Source: Advenella incenata (lineage in GTDB: Bacteria > Pseudomonadota > Gammaproteobacteria > Burkholderiales > Burkholderiaceae_B). From it: a DNA stretch of 64,000 nt. The translations under genes were made by a program, and so were the position numbers. The stretch spans positions 1,178,001 to 1,242,000 of the forward strand of contig NZ_SHKO01000001.1 in NCBI RefSeq assembly GCF_004217095.1, in the 5' to 3' direction. Of this stretch, positions 17,188 through 25,326 are shown one piece after another. The notes under the pieces are model-generated. The model did no database searches. It worked only from the letters and a program-made list of their open reading frames with translations, and was not told the origin of the DNA. Each line of letters starts with the position of its first letter. The stretch's first letter is position 1.

Positions 17188-18321
17188 ATGCTTACAACAA
17201 CAGATGGCGTGCAGTTGAACGATCACTACTGCAGTGTTCCGCAATTGGCAACGGGCAAGTTTTCTTATGTCATTGCCATTCCGGCCAAGAATGAGCAGGC
17301 AACAATCGTTGCCTGTCTGGATGCGTGCTGGCAAAGCATGCAGCGGGCGGCGGCAATGGGCAAGATTGTGCTTGTGATCAATAACACGACAGATGACACT
17401 CAGGGCCTGGCCGCAGCGTGGGCAGGCGAAGCAGCCTGTCCGCTGGAAATCATCAATATTACGGTAGCTGCCCACGCTGCCCAGGCCGGTTTTGTCCGCA
17501 GAATGGCGATGCAATGGGCTGCGCTTTCTGTCATGTCCGATGGCGTTCTCCTGTGCACTGATGCCGACTCGCGACCCCAGGTTGACTGGGTGTCGGCCAA
17601 TCTGGCACAGATTGCTGCCGGCTATGACCTGGTGTGCGGCGACATTTTGCTGGATGCAGCAGATCCGCAGTACGAGAACATCTGTGCCATTCACCGCAAG
17701 AACGCGCTGGAAGGACAATATCGGCAGGCCTGTCTTGAACTGATACATCAACTGGATCCGGATCCGGATAATGCCTGGCCCCACCACAATCAGGTTTCGG
17801 GCGCCAGCCTTGCTATTCGCAGACAGGTGCATGATTTCGTTGGTGGCGTCCCGGCTGTACCGTTGGCTGAAGACCGGGCTTTGGCACAGCGGGTTGCGCT
17901 GTACGACTATCGCATTTGCTATTGCAGCCAGGCAAGGGTGATTACCTCGTGCCGCATGGACGGGAGGGCGGAAGGCGGGATGGCCCAGGCGTTGCGCATC
18001 AGGGCTGGCAGCGAGGATTTTCTGATTGATGAATCACTGGAGCCGGCGCATCTGGTGTTACTGCGTGCAGGCACACGAGCGTCTGCCCGGCGGGTGTGGC
18101 AGCAGGGGCAAAGCCGTCATGATCTATATACATTCCTGGGTATCGATGTGTCACGCTATCGCGCGCTGGACACCATCAGCCGATTCGGGATGTTTTGGCA
18201 ACAGCTTGAGCAGCATGCTCGCTGCCTGGAGCCCGAACGTGTGCTGTACAGCCAATTGCCCGTTCAGCTCAAAAGAATTGAGGCCATGCTGATGCAAGTG
18301 GAGCAGTTCGATTTGGCTTGA
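17188..18321 (+). CDS. Glycosyltransferase family 2 (second in cluster)
   Basis: A 377-residue GT-A-type transferase. It has YVIAIPAKNEQATIVACLDACW near residue 28, VINNTTDDT near 70, a DADSRPQVDW nucleotide-sugar/metal motif near 128 and a candidate catalytic acid in PLAEDRALAQRV near 230. No transmembrane segment is evident. It is 134 bases downstream of the deacetylase/methyltransferase gene on the same strand. Related proteins are commonly annotated next to PIG-L/methyltransferase and acyl-CoA-dehydrogenase-like genes, which supports one pathway. Sugar donor unknown. Confidence 0.82.
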   Translation: MLTTTDGVQLNDHYCSVPQLATGKFSYVIAIPAKNEQATIVACLDACWQSMQRAAAMGKIVLVINNTTDDTQGLAAAWAGEAACPLEIINITVAAHAAQAGFVRRMAMQWAALSVMSDGVLLCTDADSRPQVDWVSANLAQIAAGYDLVCGDILLDAADPQYENICAIHRKNALEGQYRQACLELIHQLDPDPDNAWPHHNQVSGASLAIRRQVHDFVGGVPAVPLAEDRALAQRVALYDYRICYCSQARVITSCRMDGRAEGGMAQALRIRAGSEDFLIDESLEPAHLVLLRAGTRASARRVWQQGQSRHDLYTFLGIDVSRYRALDTISRFGMFWQQLEQHARCLEPERVLYSQLPVQLKRIEAMLMQVEQFDLA

Positions 18322-18412
18322 AGAACGTTTTTTTGTACGCCTGTTCAGCGTTTACGCAAACCGAATGTGAACATATTTGCAGACATTCAACGCGCCGATA
18401 TCAGGAAATATA

Positions 18413-19864
18413 ATGATGAAGTGGATTCTGGCTATAAGTATTCTTGCAGTGTATGCGAACACACTTGTGTTCGTTGTGAGTTGGGGATTGAAATGGTCTG
18501 TATTGTTTGTTAACTGGCGAAAAAACAGGCAGCAAGCGGCGGCACCAGTCGAGGAGACGCTCACCACAAGAGCAGACTACCCCGCAGCATCGGCCGGTCG
18601 TGGCACAGCGTATTTTTCTGTCCATTTGCCCACGCACAATGAGCCGCCCGATATCGTTATCAAGACCATCGATTCCATTCTCGCATCCAATTATGATGAT
18701 TTCGAACTGCTTGTGATTGACAATAATACGAGCGATCCTGATCTATGGATGCCGGTGAGTGATCATTGTATGGAAAAGGGCGCGCGGTTGCGGTTCTATC
18801 ACTGCATGAACGTGACCAATGCCAAGGCTGGGGCGTTGGATATTGCATTGGAACTGCGCAATCGCAGGGCAACGCATATTGTGATTGTGGATGCCGACTA
18901 TACCGTGGACAAAGATTTCCTAAGTCGTGCATCAAACCTGCTGGCACAGAACGAATACGACTATATTCAGTTTCCCCAATCTTATCGGGGGCAAGGGGCT
19001 GCAGGATTGAAATATGAGCTGGGCCTGTATTTTGCCACTGTGACCAGAGCCGCCGATGCAGCCAATACCATGCTGTTGACCGGTACGTTGTCTGTGATTG
19101 CGGTCAAGGCGCTTCGTACGCTGGGCGGATGGAAAACTTCCACGCTAACCGAGGATGCAGAAATCGGCCTCCAATTGCATATGCGCGGCTTCCGTGGTCG
19201 CTATATTGCACAGTCGGCCGGCGCCGGCTTGCTGCCGTTTACTTTTTTTGATTTGGAAAAGCAAAGGGAGCGCTGGATTCACGGTAATTTCCAGGTCCTT
19301 ACCCGCTATTTCATGCGTATTATGACCGTGAAAAAAACCTATCTTGTGCCGATTTTGTCCCAATTGTCAGCCTGGTTTGCCTTTTTACTGATACCCATGG
19401 TTTTTATGCTTCTGATTCCGCTATTTGCGGGTTATCGACCATTGTCAAACGCTGCAGCATGGGCGCTGGCAGTATCGGCGGCAACAATCATTATTGATTT
19501 CGTATCACGGTTTGTCTTTATTCGACTTTCGGCTATGGGCACAAAGCTGGCCGAAGTGCTGGATACGTTTGTTGTTTCGTGGGCCCTTGCCGGTAGAAGT
19601 TCATTGGCTACCTTTACCGGGAACTTGCCAGCCTCCAGGATCTTTCATCGTACCAACAAGAGCATTTGTGACGAATCGGCTGCAGTGCACAGCACAACCA
19701 CTGCGATGGTTGCCGTCCTTGGAGGTATGGCAGTTCTTCAAGGTTTACTGATGGCTCAGCCATGGGTTGTGGTCGCGGGAGCGTTGTCAGTGCTGATGCT
19801 GCCTTTTCAATGGTTGACCAGTCGGCGGCTGCTGCGTTATCGCAATCATTTTCGCGTGCATTAA
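18413..19864 (+). CDS. Membrane-bound processive-type glycosyltransferase family 2
   Basis: A 483-residue integral membrane GT2, from the first of two adjacent ATG codons after AGGAA at 18403-18407. There is one N-terminal membrane segment (about residues 4-30), a cytoplasmic GT-A domain and three to four C-terminal segments (about 315-480). All motifs of processive synthases are present: HLPTHNEPPD near 71, DAD at 160-162, TED at 246-248 and QRERW at 284-288 (the QxxRW product-binding motif). Cellulose, hyaluronan and chitin-oligosaccharide (NodC) synthases share this layout. It probably polymerises or extends the glycan at the inner membrane. It ends the cluster. Confidence 0.88.
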   Translation: MMKWILAISILAVYANTLVFVVSWGLKWSVLFVNWRKNRQQAAAPVEETLTTRADYPAASAGRGTAYFSVHLPTHNEPPDIVIKTIDSILASNYDDFELLVIDNNTSDPDLWMPVSDHCMEKGARLRFYHCMNVTNAKAGALDIALELRNRRATHIVIVDADYTVDKDFLSRASNLLAQNEYDYIQFPQSYRGQGAAGLKYELGLYFATVTRAADAANTMLLTGTLSVIAVKALRTLGGWKTSTLTEDAEIGLQLHMRGFRGRYIAQSAGAGLLPFTFFDLEKQRERWIHGNFQVLTRYFMRIMTVKKTYLVPILSQLSAWFAFLLIPMVFMLLIPLFAGYRPLSNAAAWALAVSAATIIIDFVSRFVFIRLSAMGTKLAEVLDTFVVSWALAGRSSLATFTGNLPASRIFHRTNKSICDESAAVHSTTTAMVAVLGGMAVLQGLLMAQPWVVVAGALSVLMLPFQWLTSRRLLRYRNHFRVH

Positions 19865-20137
19865 TGTCGCTGCTCTAGAAAAGGTGCGCCGGAACACGTA
19901 CAGGACAAGAACAAAGACTGAGTCACTGTCTGGTACGTCGATGGCCCTGTTTCAGACTTTCCTGAGAGCATTCATCGTGGGGCATGGCAGGTGACGCAAC
20001 AACGGTTTGATCCCATGACCGCCGCCGACCAGCTGCGTGGGGCGGGCAGGCAAAATGCGGCCAACAGTGCCGCTCGTACCTGCCCCGCCTGAGCCTGCCT
20101 GCGAGGGCTGGCAAATCCGCCAGGCTAGTGGCGCTGG

Positions 20138-21229
20138 TCAATCGGACTGGGCAATGGCGGTTTCCTGAATGGGAATCACCGTTGGACGGTCTGGAGCCGC
20201 CACTTCGGAAGCCACCGTCTGTTCCTGGTTGATCAGGCGCTCCAGTCCCTTGCGGAACTTGATCGGGCCGCCATCCAGTTTGAGATTGATAAATGGCGTG
20301 CGGCGATTGTCCATGCCTTTTTGTACTGCGCTCAGCACAATCCGATCTTCTTCAAATGCCTTGCGTACGCCCGCGGCAAACTGGCGCGAGACGTCTGCAT
20401 CATCAGGACTGAAATTTCTAAGCTGGAACCAGAAATAGCGAGTGGTCTTTTCGTCGACTGGCGTCAGAAAATTGTAGGAGTCCATCAGAAATACATCGGG
20501 ATGGATCGCCGCTTCGTCGCCGCCTGTGCCGGCAGGCGTAAAGACGGCCTTGATGATGGCGTGCGAGGGATAACGCACTTCATAATGCTGCTTGCGGTCA
20601 CAGTTGCCGGCAAATTTGACGAACTGCGCATAGAAGGGCGCCACTTCAGTGTCGTACATCCAGCGCGAGACGATGACACCGTTATCGGTTACCGTTGTGT
20701 TCAAGGGTTCATTCACACAGGCGCTGTTGCCGAACGAGCTGCGGTGTACCCAGGCCACATGCGACGGGTCCAGCAGGTTGTCAGTCATGTACAGGTAGTT
20801 GCATTCGACCATCATTGCATCGCCCTGATTGATTCCCCAGTCAGGATCACCATACTCTGCAATATGCGGGATCAGGGAAGCGTCAGCTTTTTCTGCGTCG
20901 CCCATCCAGACCCAGACCAGACCGTATTGTTCGGTTGTGGCAAAATTCTTGACGGTGGCGGCACGGGGGATTTTTGCGCCCGGCGCGAAAATACAGGTAC
21001 CCTGGCCGTTGAAGGTAAGCCCGTGGTAGCCGCATTCTACGGCATCATCAATGAGCCGGCCCATAGACAGGGGTAGTTTGCGGTGCGGGCAGGCGTCTTC
21101 AAGGGCGACGACCTGACCGTCCTGCTGGCGATAGAACACCAGATATTCATTGAGCAACTGCAATGGATAAAGCTCATGGACAATGTCGTGGCTCCATGCC
21201 GCGACATACCATGCGTTCTTCAGAAACAT
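20138..21229 (-). CDS. Rieske non-haem iron oxygenase, vanillate O-demethylase VanA-like
   Basis: A 363-residue oxygenase component. The Rieske [2Fe-2S] ligands are C47-x-H49 (ACPHRK) and C66-x2-H69 (ECGYHG). The mononuclear iron site is visible as D154-x2-H157-x4-H162 (LLDPSHVAWVH). The MFLKNAWYVAAW start and overall length match VanA-like O-demethylases. A GGAG ribosome site lies seven bases upstream of the ATG. It begins 12 bases after gshA on the same strand, so co-transcription is likely. No VanB-type reductase is present nearby, so electrons must come from a partner encoded elsewhere. The substrate, perhaps a methoxylated aromatic acid, is uncertain. Confidence 0.88.
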   Translation of the reverse strand: MFLKNAWYVAAWSHDIVHELYPLQLLNEYLVFYRQQDGQVVALEDACPHRKLPLSMGRLIDDAVECGYHGLTFNGQGTCIFAPGAKIPRAATVKNFATTEQYGLVWVWMGDAEKADASLIPHIAEYGDPDWGINQGDAMMVECNYLYMTDNLLDPSHVAWVHRSSFGNSACVNEPLNTTVTDNGVIVSRWMYDTEVAPFYAQFVKFAGNCDRKQHYEVRYPSHAIIKAVFTPAGTGGDEAAIHPDVFLMDSYNFLTPVDEKTTRYFWFQLRNFSPDDADVSRQFAAGVRKAFEEDRIVLSAVQKGMDNRRTPFINLKLDGGPIKFRKGLERLINQEQTVASEVAAPDRPTVIPIQETAIAQSD

Positions 21230-21241
21230 GAAAATCTCCGT

Positions 21242-22795
21242 TTATTCCGGCCGTTTTAGGGCCGCCATATAACGCTCGACATATTCGTCAAAGCTTTCGT
21301 TGTCGGACGCTTCTATCGCTGCCTGTTCCTCCAGCGATTTTTTCACGCTGGCGCGCATTTTCTGCTCGGTTTCGGCAGACAGCTCGCCAAAGCGCAGCTC
21401 GTCGGACAGGCGCTGGCTTTGCAACTGGGTATAGTCGGCAAAACTTAAGCCACTGTCGCGCAGCTCCTGCAGGATACGGGCTGAAGGCGTGGCAGAGACA
21501 TCATCCAGTTTGTGACGTTGCTCCTGGATCGCTGCGCTGTATTGCGTGGTGCTGAAAGCGATATCCAGTTCCTTGGCGTACAGCGCAATCTGGTCGAGCA
21601 ATTGATTGCCCCAGACGGGGATGGAAATATCTTCACCGTTGCTCGTTAGGCGCAATGCGGGGTCGCGACCGCGGTTGACCACGTCGGTGAAATTGGCCTG
21701 GCTTTCCTCGCAGAAACCGTCATAAGGGAAAAGTCTGCTGTCATGCACGGCACAGAACAGCAGGAACGCATCCATGAAATGACAGGTTGCATTCGAGATG
21801 CCGACAGCGCTGAAAGGATCAATGTCCAGGCAGCGGATCTCGACGTACTGGATGCCGCGCTCCATGAGCGCTGTAATGGGTCTTTCGCCGCGCGCGGTCG
21901 TGCGCTTGGGCCGGATCGTTGAGTAGTACTCATTTTCGATCTGCAGCACATTGGTGTTCAGTTGAATCCACTGACCGTCGCGATGGGTGCCCAGCGCCTG
22001 GTACTCAGGCCAGGGCTGCGTGACGGCGTGATACATTTTCCTGATGAAGGTGGACAGGTCGTTGTAGCACATTTTCAGCCCGGCCTGGGCATCGTTCTGG
22101 TAGCCCAGATCACTCATGCGCAGGCTGGTGGCGTAGGGCAGATACAGGGTGTCGTGATCCAGCTCGCGCAATGGATTAGGCCGATCACCCAGGAACGAGC
22201 GGGGAACTGCCGGCGAGGCGCCGAACAGATACATGAGCAGCCAGTTATAACGGGTGAAATTGCGGATCAGTCCCATATAGCCGACAGACTGGCGCTCGGT
22301 CTCGGTTGTACCCTCAAGATCAAGAACCTGCCATAGCGAATCGGGCAGTGAAAAATTGTAATGCAGGCCGGCAATGCATTGCATGGTGCGGCCATAGCGC
22401 TCGGCCAGTCCGCGACGATATACATGACGCAGCATGCCGCTATTGGATTTGCCGTAAGTCGCAATGGGAATCTGGTCGTCGGCAGGCAGATGCCCGGGCA
22501 TCGATTGCATCCAGATGCTTTCGGACGGGAACTGCCGAGTGGCAAAGCGATGTACGTCGGTCAGCTCTTCGAGCAGATCGTCCACTGAAGCATGGGTTGT
22601 GGTAATCAACTCGATCAGCGCTTCCGAATAGTCCGTTGTGATATTCGGATGAGTCAGGGCGGAGCCCAGAAGGGTGCTGTGCGGCGTGGTGGCGAGCGCG
22701 CCATCACGGTCGATCCGTAGCCCTTCGCGTTCAATTCCGCGTAGAATATGAGTTAGCGAATCTCGATGCTGCTGTAGTGTGGTCATGCGCTGCAC
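21242..22795 (-). CDS. gshA: Glutamate-cysteine ligase
   Basis: A 517-residue proteobacterial-type glutamate-cysteine ligase, first step of glutathione synthesis. Recognisable stretches are GIEREGLRI (about residues 21-29, ATP and metal binding), DYSEALIELIT near 55, RHVYRRGLAERYGRTMQCIAGLHYNFSLP near 125-152, SLRMSDLGYQ near 226 and EIRCLDIDPF near 322. I favour the GTG start at 22795 because AGGA lies six bases before it; the ATG three codons later has no suitable site. The Rieske oxygenase follows at 12 bases. gshB is not in the window. Confidence 0.95.
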   Translation of the reverse strand: MQRMTTLQQHRDSLTHILRGIEREGLRIDRDGALATTPHSTLLGSALTHPNITTDYSEALIELITTTHASVDDLLEELTDVHRFATRQFPSESIWMQSMPGHLPADDQIPIATYGKSNSGMLRHVYRRGLAERYGRTMQCIAGLHYNFSLPDSLWQVLDLEGTTETERQSVGYMGLIRNFTRYNWLLMYLFGASPAVPRSFLGDRPNPLRELDHDTLYLPYATSLRMSDLGYQNDAQAGLKMCYNDLSTFIRKMYHAVTQPWPEYQALGTHRDGQWIQLNTNVLQIENEYYSTIRPKRTTARGERPITALMERGIQYVEIRCLDIDPFSAVGISNATCHFMDAFLLFCAVHDSRLFPYDGFCEESQANFTDVVNRGRDPALRLTSNGEDISIPVWGNQLLDQIALYAKELDIAFSTTQYSAAIQEQRHKLDDVSATPSARILQELRDSGLSFADYTQLQSQRLSDELRFGELSAETEQKMRASVKKSLEEQAAIEASDNESFDEYVERYMAALKRPE

Positions 22796-22895
22796 AAGTC
22801 GTCCTGAGATATCTCTGAAATCAATAATTGCTGATTTTAAGGGAGTTCCGCAGCTTTTCAGTTTTAAACGGTTTGTTTCGAATTAATTAATTTGG

Positions 22896-23408
22896 GTGGT
22901 GCAGGTGATCAAACGTCTGGCTCTTGTTTTTTTCATGGTTTTGTTGGCAGGGTGTTCGCCAAAGTACGATTGGCGCGAAGTGTCCACCGCTGGTGGGCGG
23001 GTGCAGGCGATTTTCCCTGATAAGCCGCGCAGCGAATCGCGCACCACGGAAATCGAAGGCGTGCAATATCCGTTTACTATGGACATGGCGCTGGTGGACG
23101 ATCAGGTCTTTGCGGTTGTCTACAGCTTGCTGCCGCAGGAAAAGCAGGATGAAGCCAGCACGCGCAAGGCGGGCGAGGCACTGCTGCGTTCGGTATACGC
23201 CAGCATGAATGAGCCGGTGCCTGAGCCGTTGCCGCCATTCGGACAGAAGCTGACTTTCCGCAAAGCCGTGGGTAACGAGAATGCCAGCGTCTACGTCAAG
23301 GTATTTGCGGGCAGCGGCGTGATTGTTCAGGCCTATGCGGCCGGTCAGGACAACACCCTGAAAGAATCGGTTGCGGACGAATTTCTGAACGGCATGACGC
23401 TCCGATAG
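22896..23408 (+). CDS. Small predicted lipoprotein
   Basis: An up to 170-residue protein of unknown function, divergent from gshA and upstream of metX. A signal sequence with a lipobox (LLAGC, Cys at residue 20 of the longest form) marks it as an outer- or inner-membrane lipoprotein. The remaining 150 residues (about 20-170) form a soluble domain with no family motif that I recognise. Three closely spaced GTG codons (22896, 22899, 22905) could start it, and none has an outstanding ribosome site. The coding frame is intact and the C-terminus (DEFLNGMTLR) is plausible. Confidence 0.75.
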   Translation: MVQVIKRLALVFFMVLLAGCSPKYDWREVSTAGGRVQAIFPDKPRSESRTTEIEGVQYPFTMDMALVDDQVFAVVYSLLPQEKQDEASTRKAGEALLRSVYASMNEPVPEPLPPFGQKLTFRKAVGNENASVYVKVFAGSGVIVQAYAAGQDNTLKESVADEFLNGMTLR

Positions 23409-23435
23409 CGATCGGTCTGCCTGTTTTTAAAATGA

Positions 23436-23441
23436 TACAAT
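23436..23441 (+). promoter_or_regulatory. Candidate -10 element of metX
   Basis: TACAAT is placed so that transcription would begin around 23447-23450, a few bases before the first arm of the riboswitch. The -35 region is poor, which suits a regulated promoter. Low certainty. Confidence 0.3.
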
Positions 23442-23452
23442 GCTGTAAAGGT

Positions 23453-23509
23453 CGGCGCCGATTTGTCTGATCCGCTTGCGGGCGCCTCAAAAATCCCGCT
23501 AAAAAGGTC
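23453..23509 (+). promoter_or_regulatory. Probable SAM-II riboswitch upstream of metX
   Basis: The short metX leader has the layout of the SAM-II aptamer: P1 arms GGCGCC at 23454-23459 and 23481-23486; GATTT directly after the first arm; an A-rich linker; and the conserved 3' segment CGCTAAAAAGG at 23498-23508. The last part holds the metX ribosome site (AAGG, four bases before the ATG). A pseudoknot between GCGG (23478-23481) and CCGC (23496-23499) is possible, though it competes with the first P1 pair. SAM binding would hide the ribosome site. Position before a methionine gene is exactly as known for this class. Confidence 0.72.
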
Positions 23510-23512
23510 CGT

Positions 23513-24709
23513 ATGGTCTCACAACATTCTACTTCACAGCAGTCTGTGGGCGTGGTTACGCCCCAATTTCTTCAGTTCGATCAACCGCTCACCCTCAGCA
23601 GTGGCCAGGTGTTGCCGTCGTACACGCTCGCCGTGGAAACCTATGGCACGCTTAACGCCCAGCGCAGCAATGCCGTGCTCGTCTGTCATGCGCTCAATGC
23701 GTCGCATCATGTTGCCGGCGTGTCTGCCACTGACGCAAAAGACGTAGGCTGGTGGGACAATATGGTCGGACCGGGAAAGCCGGTAGACACGAATATCTAT
23801 TTCGTCATCGGCGTCAATAATCTGGGTTCCTGCTTCGGCTCGACCGGGCCGGCCTCGATCGACCCGGCGACGGGCAAGCCCTGGGGATCAACCTTCCCTG
23901 TGGTGACGGTCGAGGACTGGGTAAGGGCCCAGGCCCGGGTCGCCGATCACTTCGGCATCGACCGGTTTGCTGCGGTCATGGGTGGTTCGCTGGGGGGGAT
24001 GCAGGCGCTGAGCTGGGCCATAGAGTTGCCCGAGCGCATCGCCCATTGTGTGGTGGTCGCCAGCACCACCAACCTGTCGGCACAAAATATTGCCTTTAAT
24101 GAAGTGGCGCGGCGCGCGATTATCAGCGACCCCGATTTCCATGGCGGCAATTATTACGAATACAATACTGTGCCCGCACGTGGCCTGTCCGTTGCGCGTA
24201 TGGTGGGGCATATCACCTATCTGTCCGATGACGACATGGCAGAAAAATTCGGGCGAGCAAAACGCAATCCGACAGCAGATGGGCAGTTCCGGTTTGGCTA
24301 CGATGTTGAGTTCGAGGTCGAGTCCTATCTGCGTTACCAGGGCGAGAAATTTTCCCGGTATTTCGATGCCAACACTTATTTGCTGATTACGCGGGCGCTG
24401 GATTACTTCGACCCGGCCAGCAAACATGGCGGCGACCTGACCGAGGCTCTGCGCCCGGCACAGGCCGAATTTCTGACGGTATCTTTTTCCACTGACTGGC
24501 GTTTTCCGCCAGAGCGTTCGCGGGAACTGGTAAAGGCGCTGCTTAAAAACGGGCAGCCGGTTACCTATGCTGAAATTGACGCGCCGCACGGACACGATGC
24601 TTTTTTGCTGGACGACCCGCGCTACCATGCAGTGGTCCGAGCTTACTATCAGCGCATTGCCGACAGCCTGAACCTGACGGCGGTGCAACTTGACCAGGAA
24701 GCAGCATGA
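23513..24709 (+). CDS. metX: Homoserine O-acyltransferase MetX
   Basis: A 398-residue alpha/beta-hydrolase-fold acyltransferase that activates homoserine for methionine synthesis. Motifs: [12 protein letters not shown] (about residues 58-70), [17 protein letters not shown] near 102-118, the nucleophile elbow [10 protein letters not shown] with Ser-159, and the C-terminal catalytic His in [12 protein letters not shown] near 360. Members use acetyl- or succinyl-CoA and the choice cannot be made with confidence here. It overlaps metW by four bases. Its short leader carries the probable SAM-II riboswitch, so expression should fall when S-adenosylmethionine is plentiful. Confidence 0.96.
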   Translation: MVSQHSTSQQSVGVVTPQFLQFDQPLTLSSGQVLPSYTLAVETYGTLNAQRSNAVLVCHALNASHHVAGVSATDAKDVGWWDNMVGPGKPVDTNIYFVIGVNNLGSCFGSTGPASIDPATGKPWGSTFPVVTVEDWVRAQARVADHFGIDRFAAVMGGSLGGMQALSWAIELPERIAHCVVVASTTNLSAQNIAFNEVARRAIISDPDFHGGNYYEYNTVPARGLSVARMVGHITYLSDDDMAEKFGRAKRNPTADGQFRFGYDVEFEVESYLRYQGEKFSRYFDANTYLLITRALDYFDPASKHGGDLTEALRPAQAEFLTVSFSTDWRFPPERSRELVKALLKNGQPVTYAEIDAPHGHDAFLLDDPRYHAVVRAYYQRIADSLNLTAVQLDQEAA

Positions 24710-25326
24710 CGACTACGACAGAGCAAAAAAAAGTACGCGCAGACCTGTTGCGCATTGCCGGCTGGATTCGCGACGGCTCCCGAGTGCTTGATCTGGGGTG
24801 CGGTGACGGTATACTGCTGGCCCATCTGCAGAGTCGGCGCGGCGTCACGGCGGTGGGCGTGGAAAAGGAAGATGCCCAGGTCATCGCCTGCGTTAACAAA
24901 GGGGTACGCGTTATTCAGCAGGATCTGGATGACGGGCTGGCCATGTTCGATGACCGGCAGTTCGATACGGTTGTGCTTTCCCAGACCTTGCAGGCGGTGG
25001 TCAACACCGAACATATTCTGAAGGAAATGGGCCGCGTTGCGCGCTATGGCGTGGTGTCGTTCCCCAACTTCGGTCACTGGACGCATGGCTTGTCCATCCT
25101 GACCGGACGCATGCCCGTGACCGGCCAGATGCCCTATGAGTGGTATAACACACCCAACATTCATTTATGTACGCTGAAAGATTTTGAGGACCTGGCCACG
25201 CGCCTTGGATTCCGGATACTGGAGCGCGCCACCTTCCGGGAAGAAACCGAGATCTCCCTGATGCCCAGTCTGCGCAGTACGCTGGCGGTTTATCATTTCG
25301 AGACCGATAGAAAGCCCACGCCATGA
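24706..25326 (+). CDS. metW: Methionine biosynthesis protein MetW
   Basis: A 206-residue methyltransferase-fold protein. The SAM-type glycine motif is in [15 protein letters not shown] (about residues 27-41), followed by GVEKED near 54 and [11 protein letters not shown] near 86. FPNFGHW and [28 protein letters not shown] are typical of MetW. The metX-metW pair is widespread in proteobacteria; MetW supports MetX activity in several species, although its reaction is not well defined. ATGA overlaps at both ends link it to metX and ampG. Confidence 0.95.
   Translation: MTTTTEQKKVRADLLRIAGWIRDGSRVLDLGCGDGILLAHLQSRRGVTAVGVEKEDAQVIACVNKGVRVIQQDLDDGLAMFDDRQFDTVVLSQTLQAVVNTEHILKEMGRVARYGVVSFPNFGHWTHGLSILTGRMPVTGQMPYEWYNTPNIHLCTLKDFEDLATRLGFRILERATFREETEISLMPSLRSTLAVYHFETDRKPTP

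Noticed and set aside
19865-20137. 72-codon minus-strand frame downstream of the Rieske oxygenase
   Set aside because: Composition is Arg/His-rich as in antisense artefacts of GC-rich DNA, it overlaps the oxygenase end and has no homology that I recognise.
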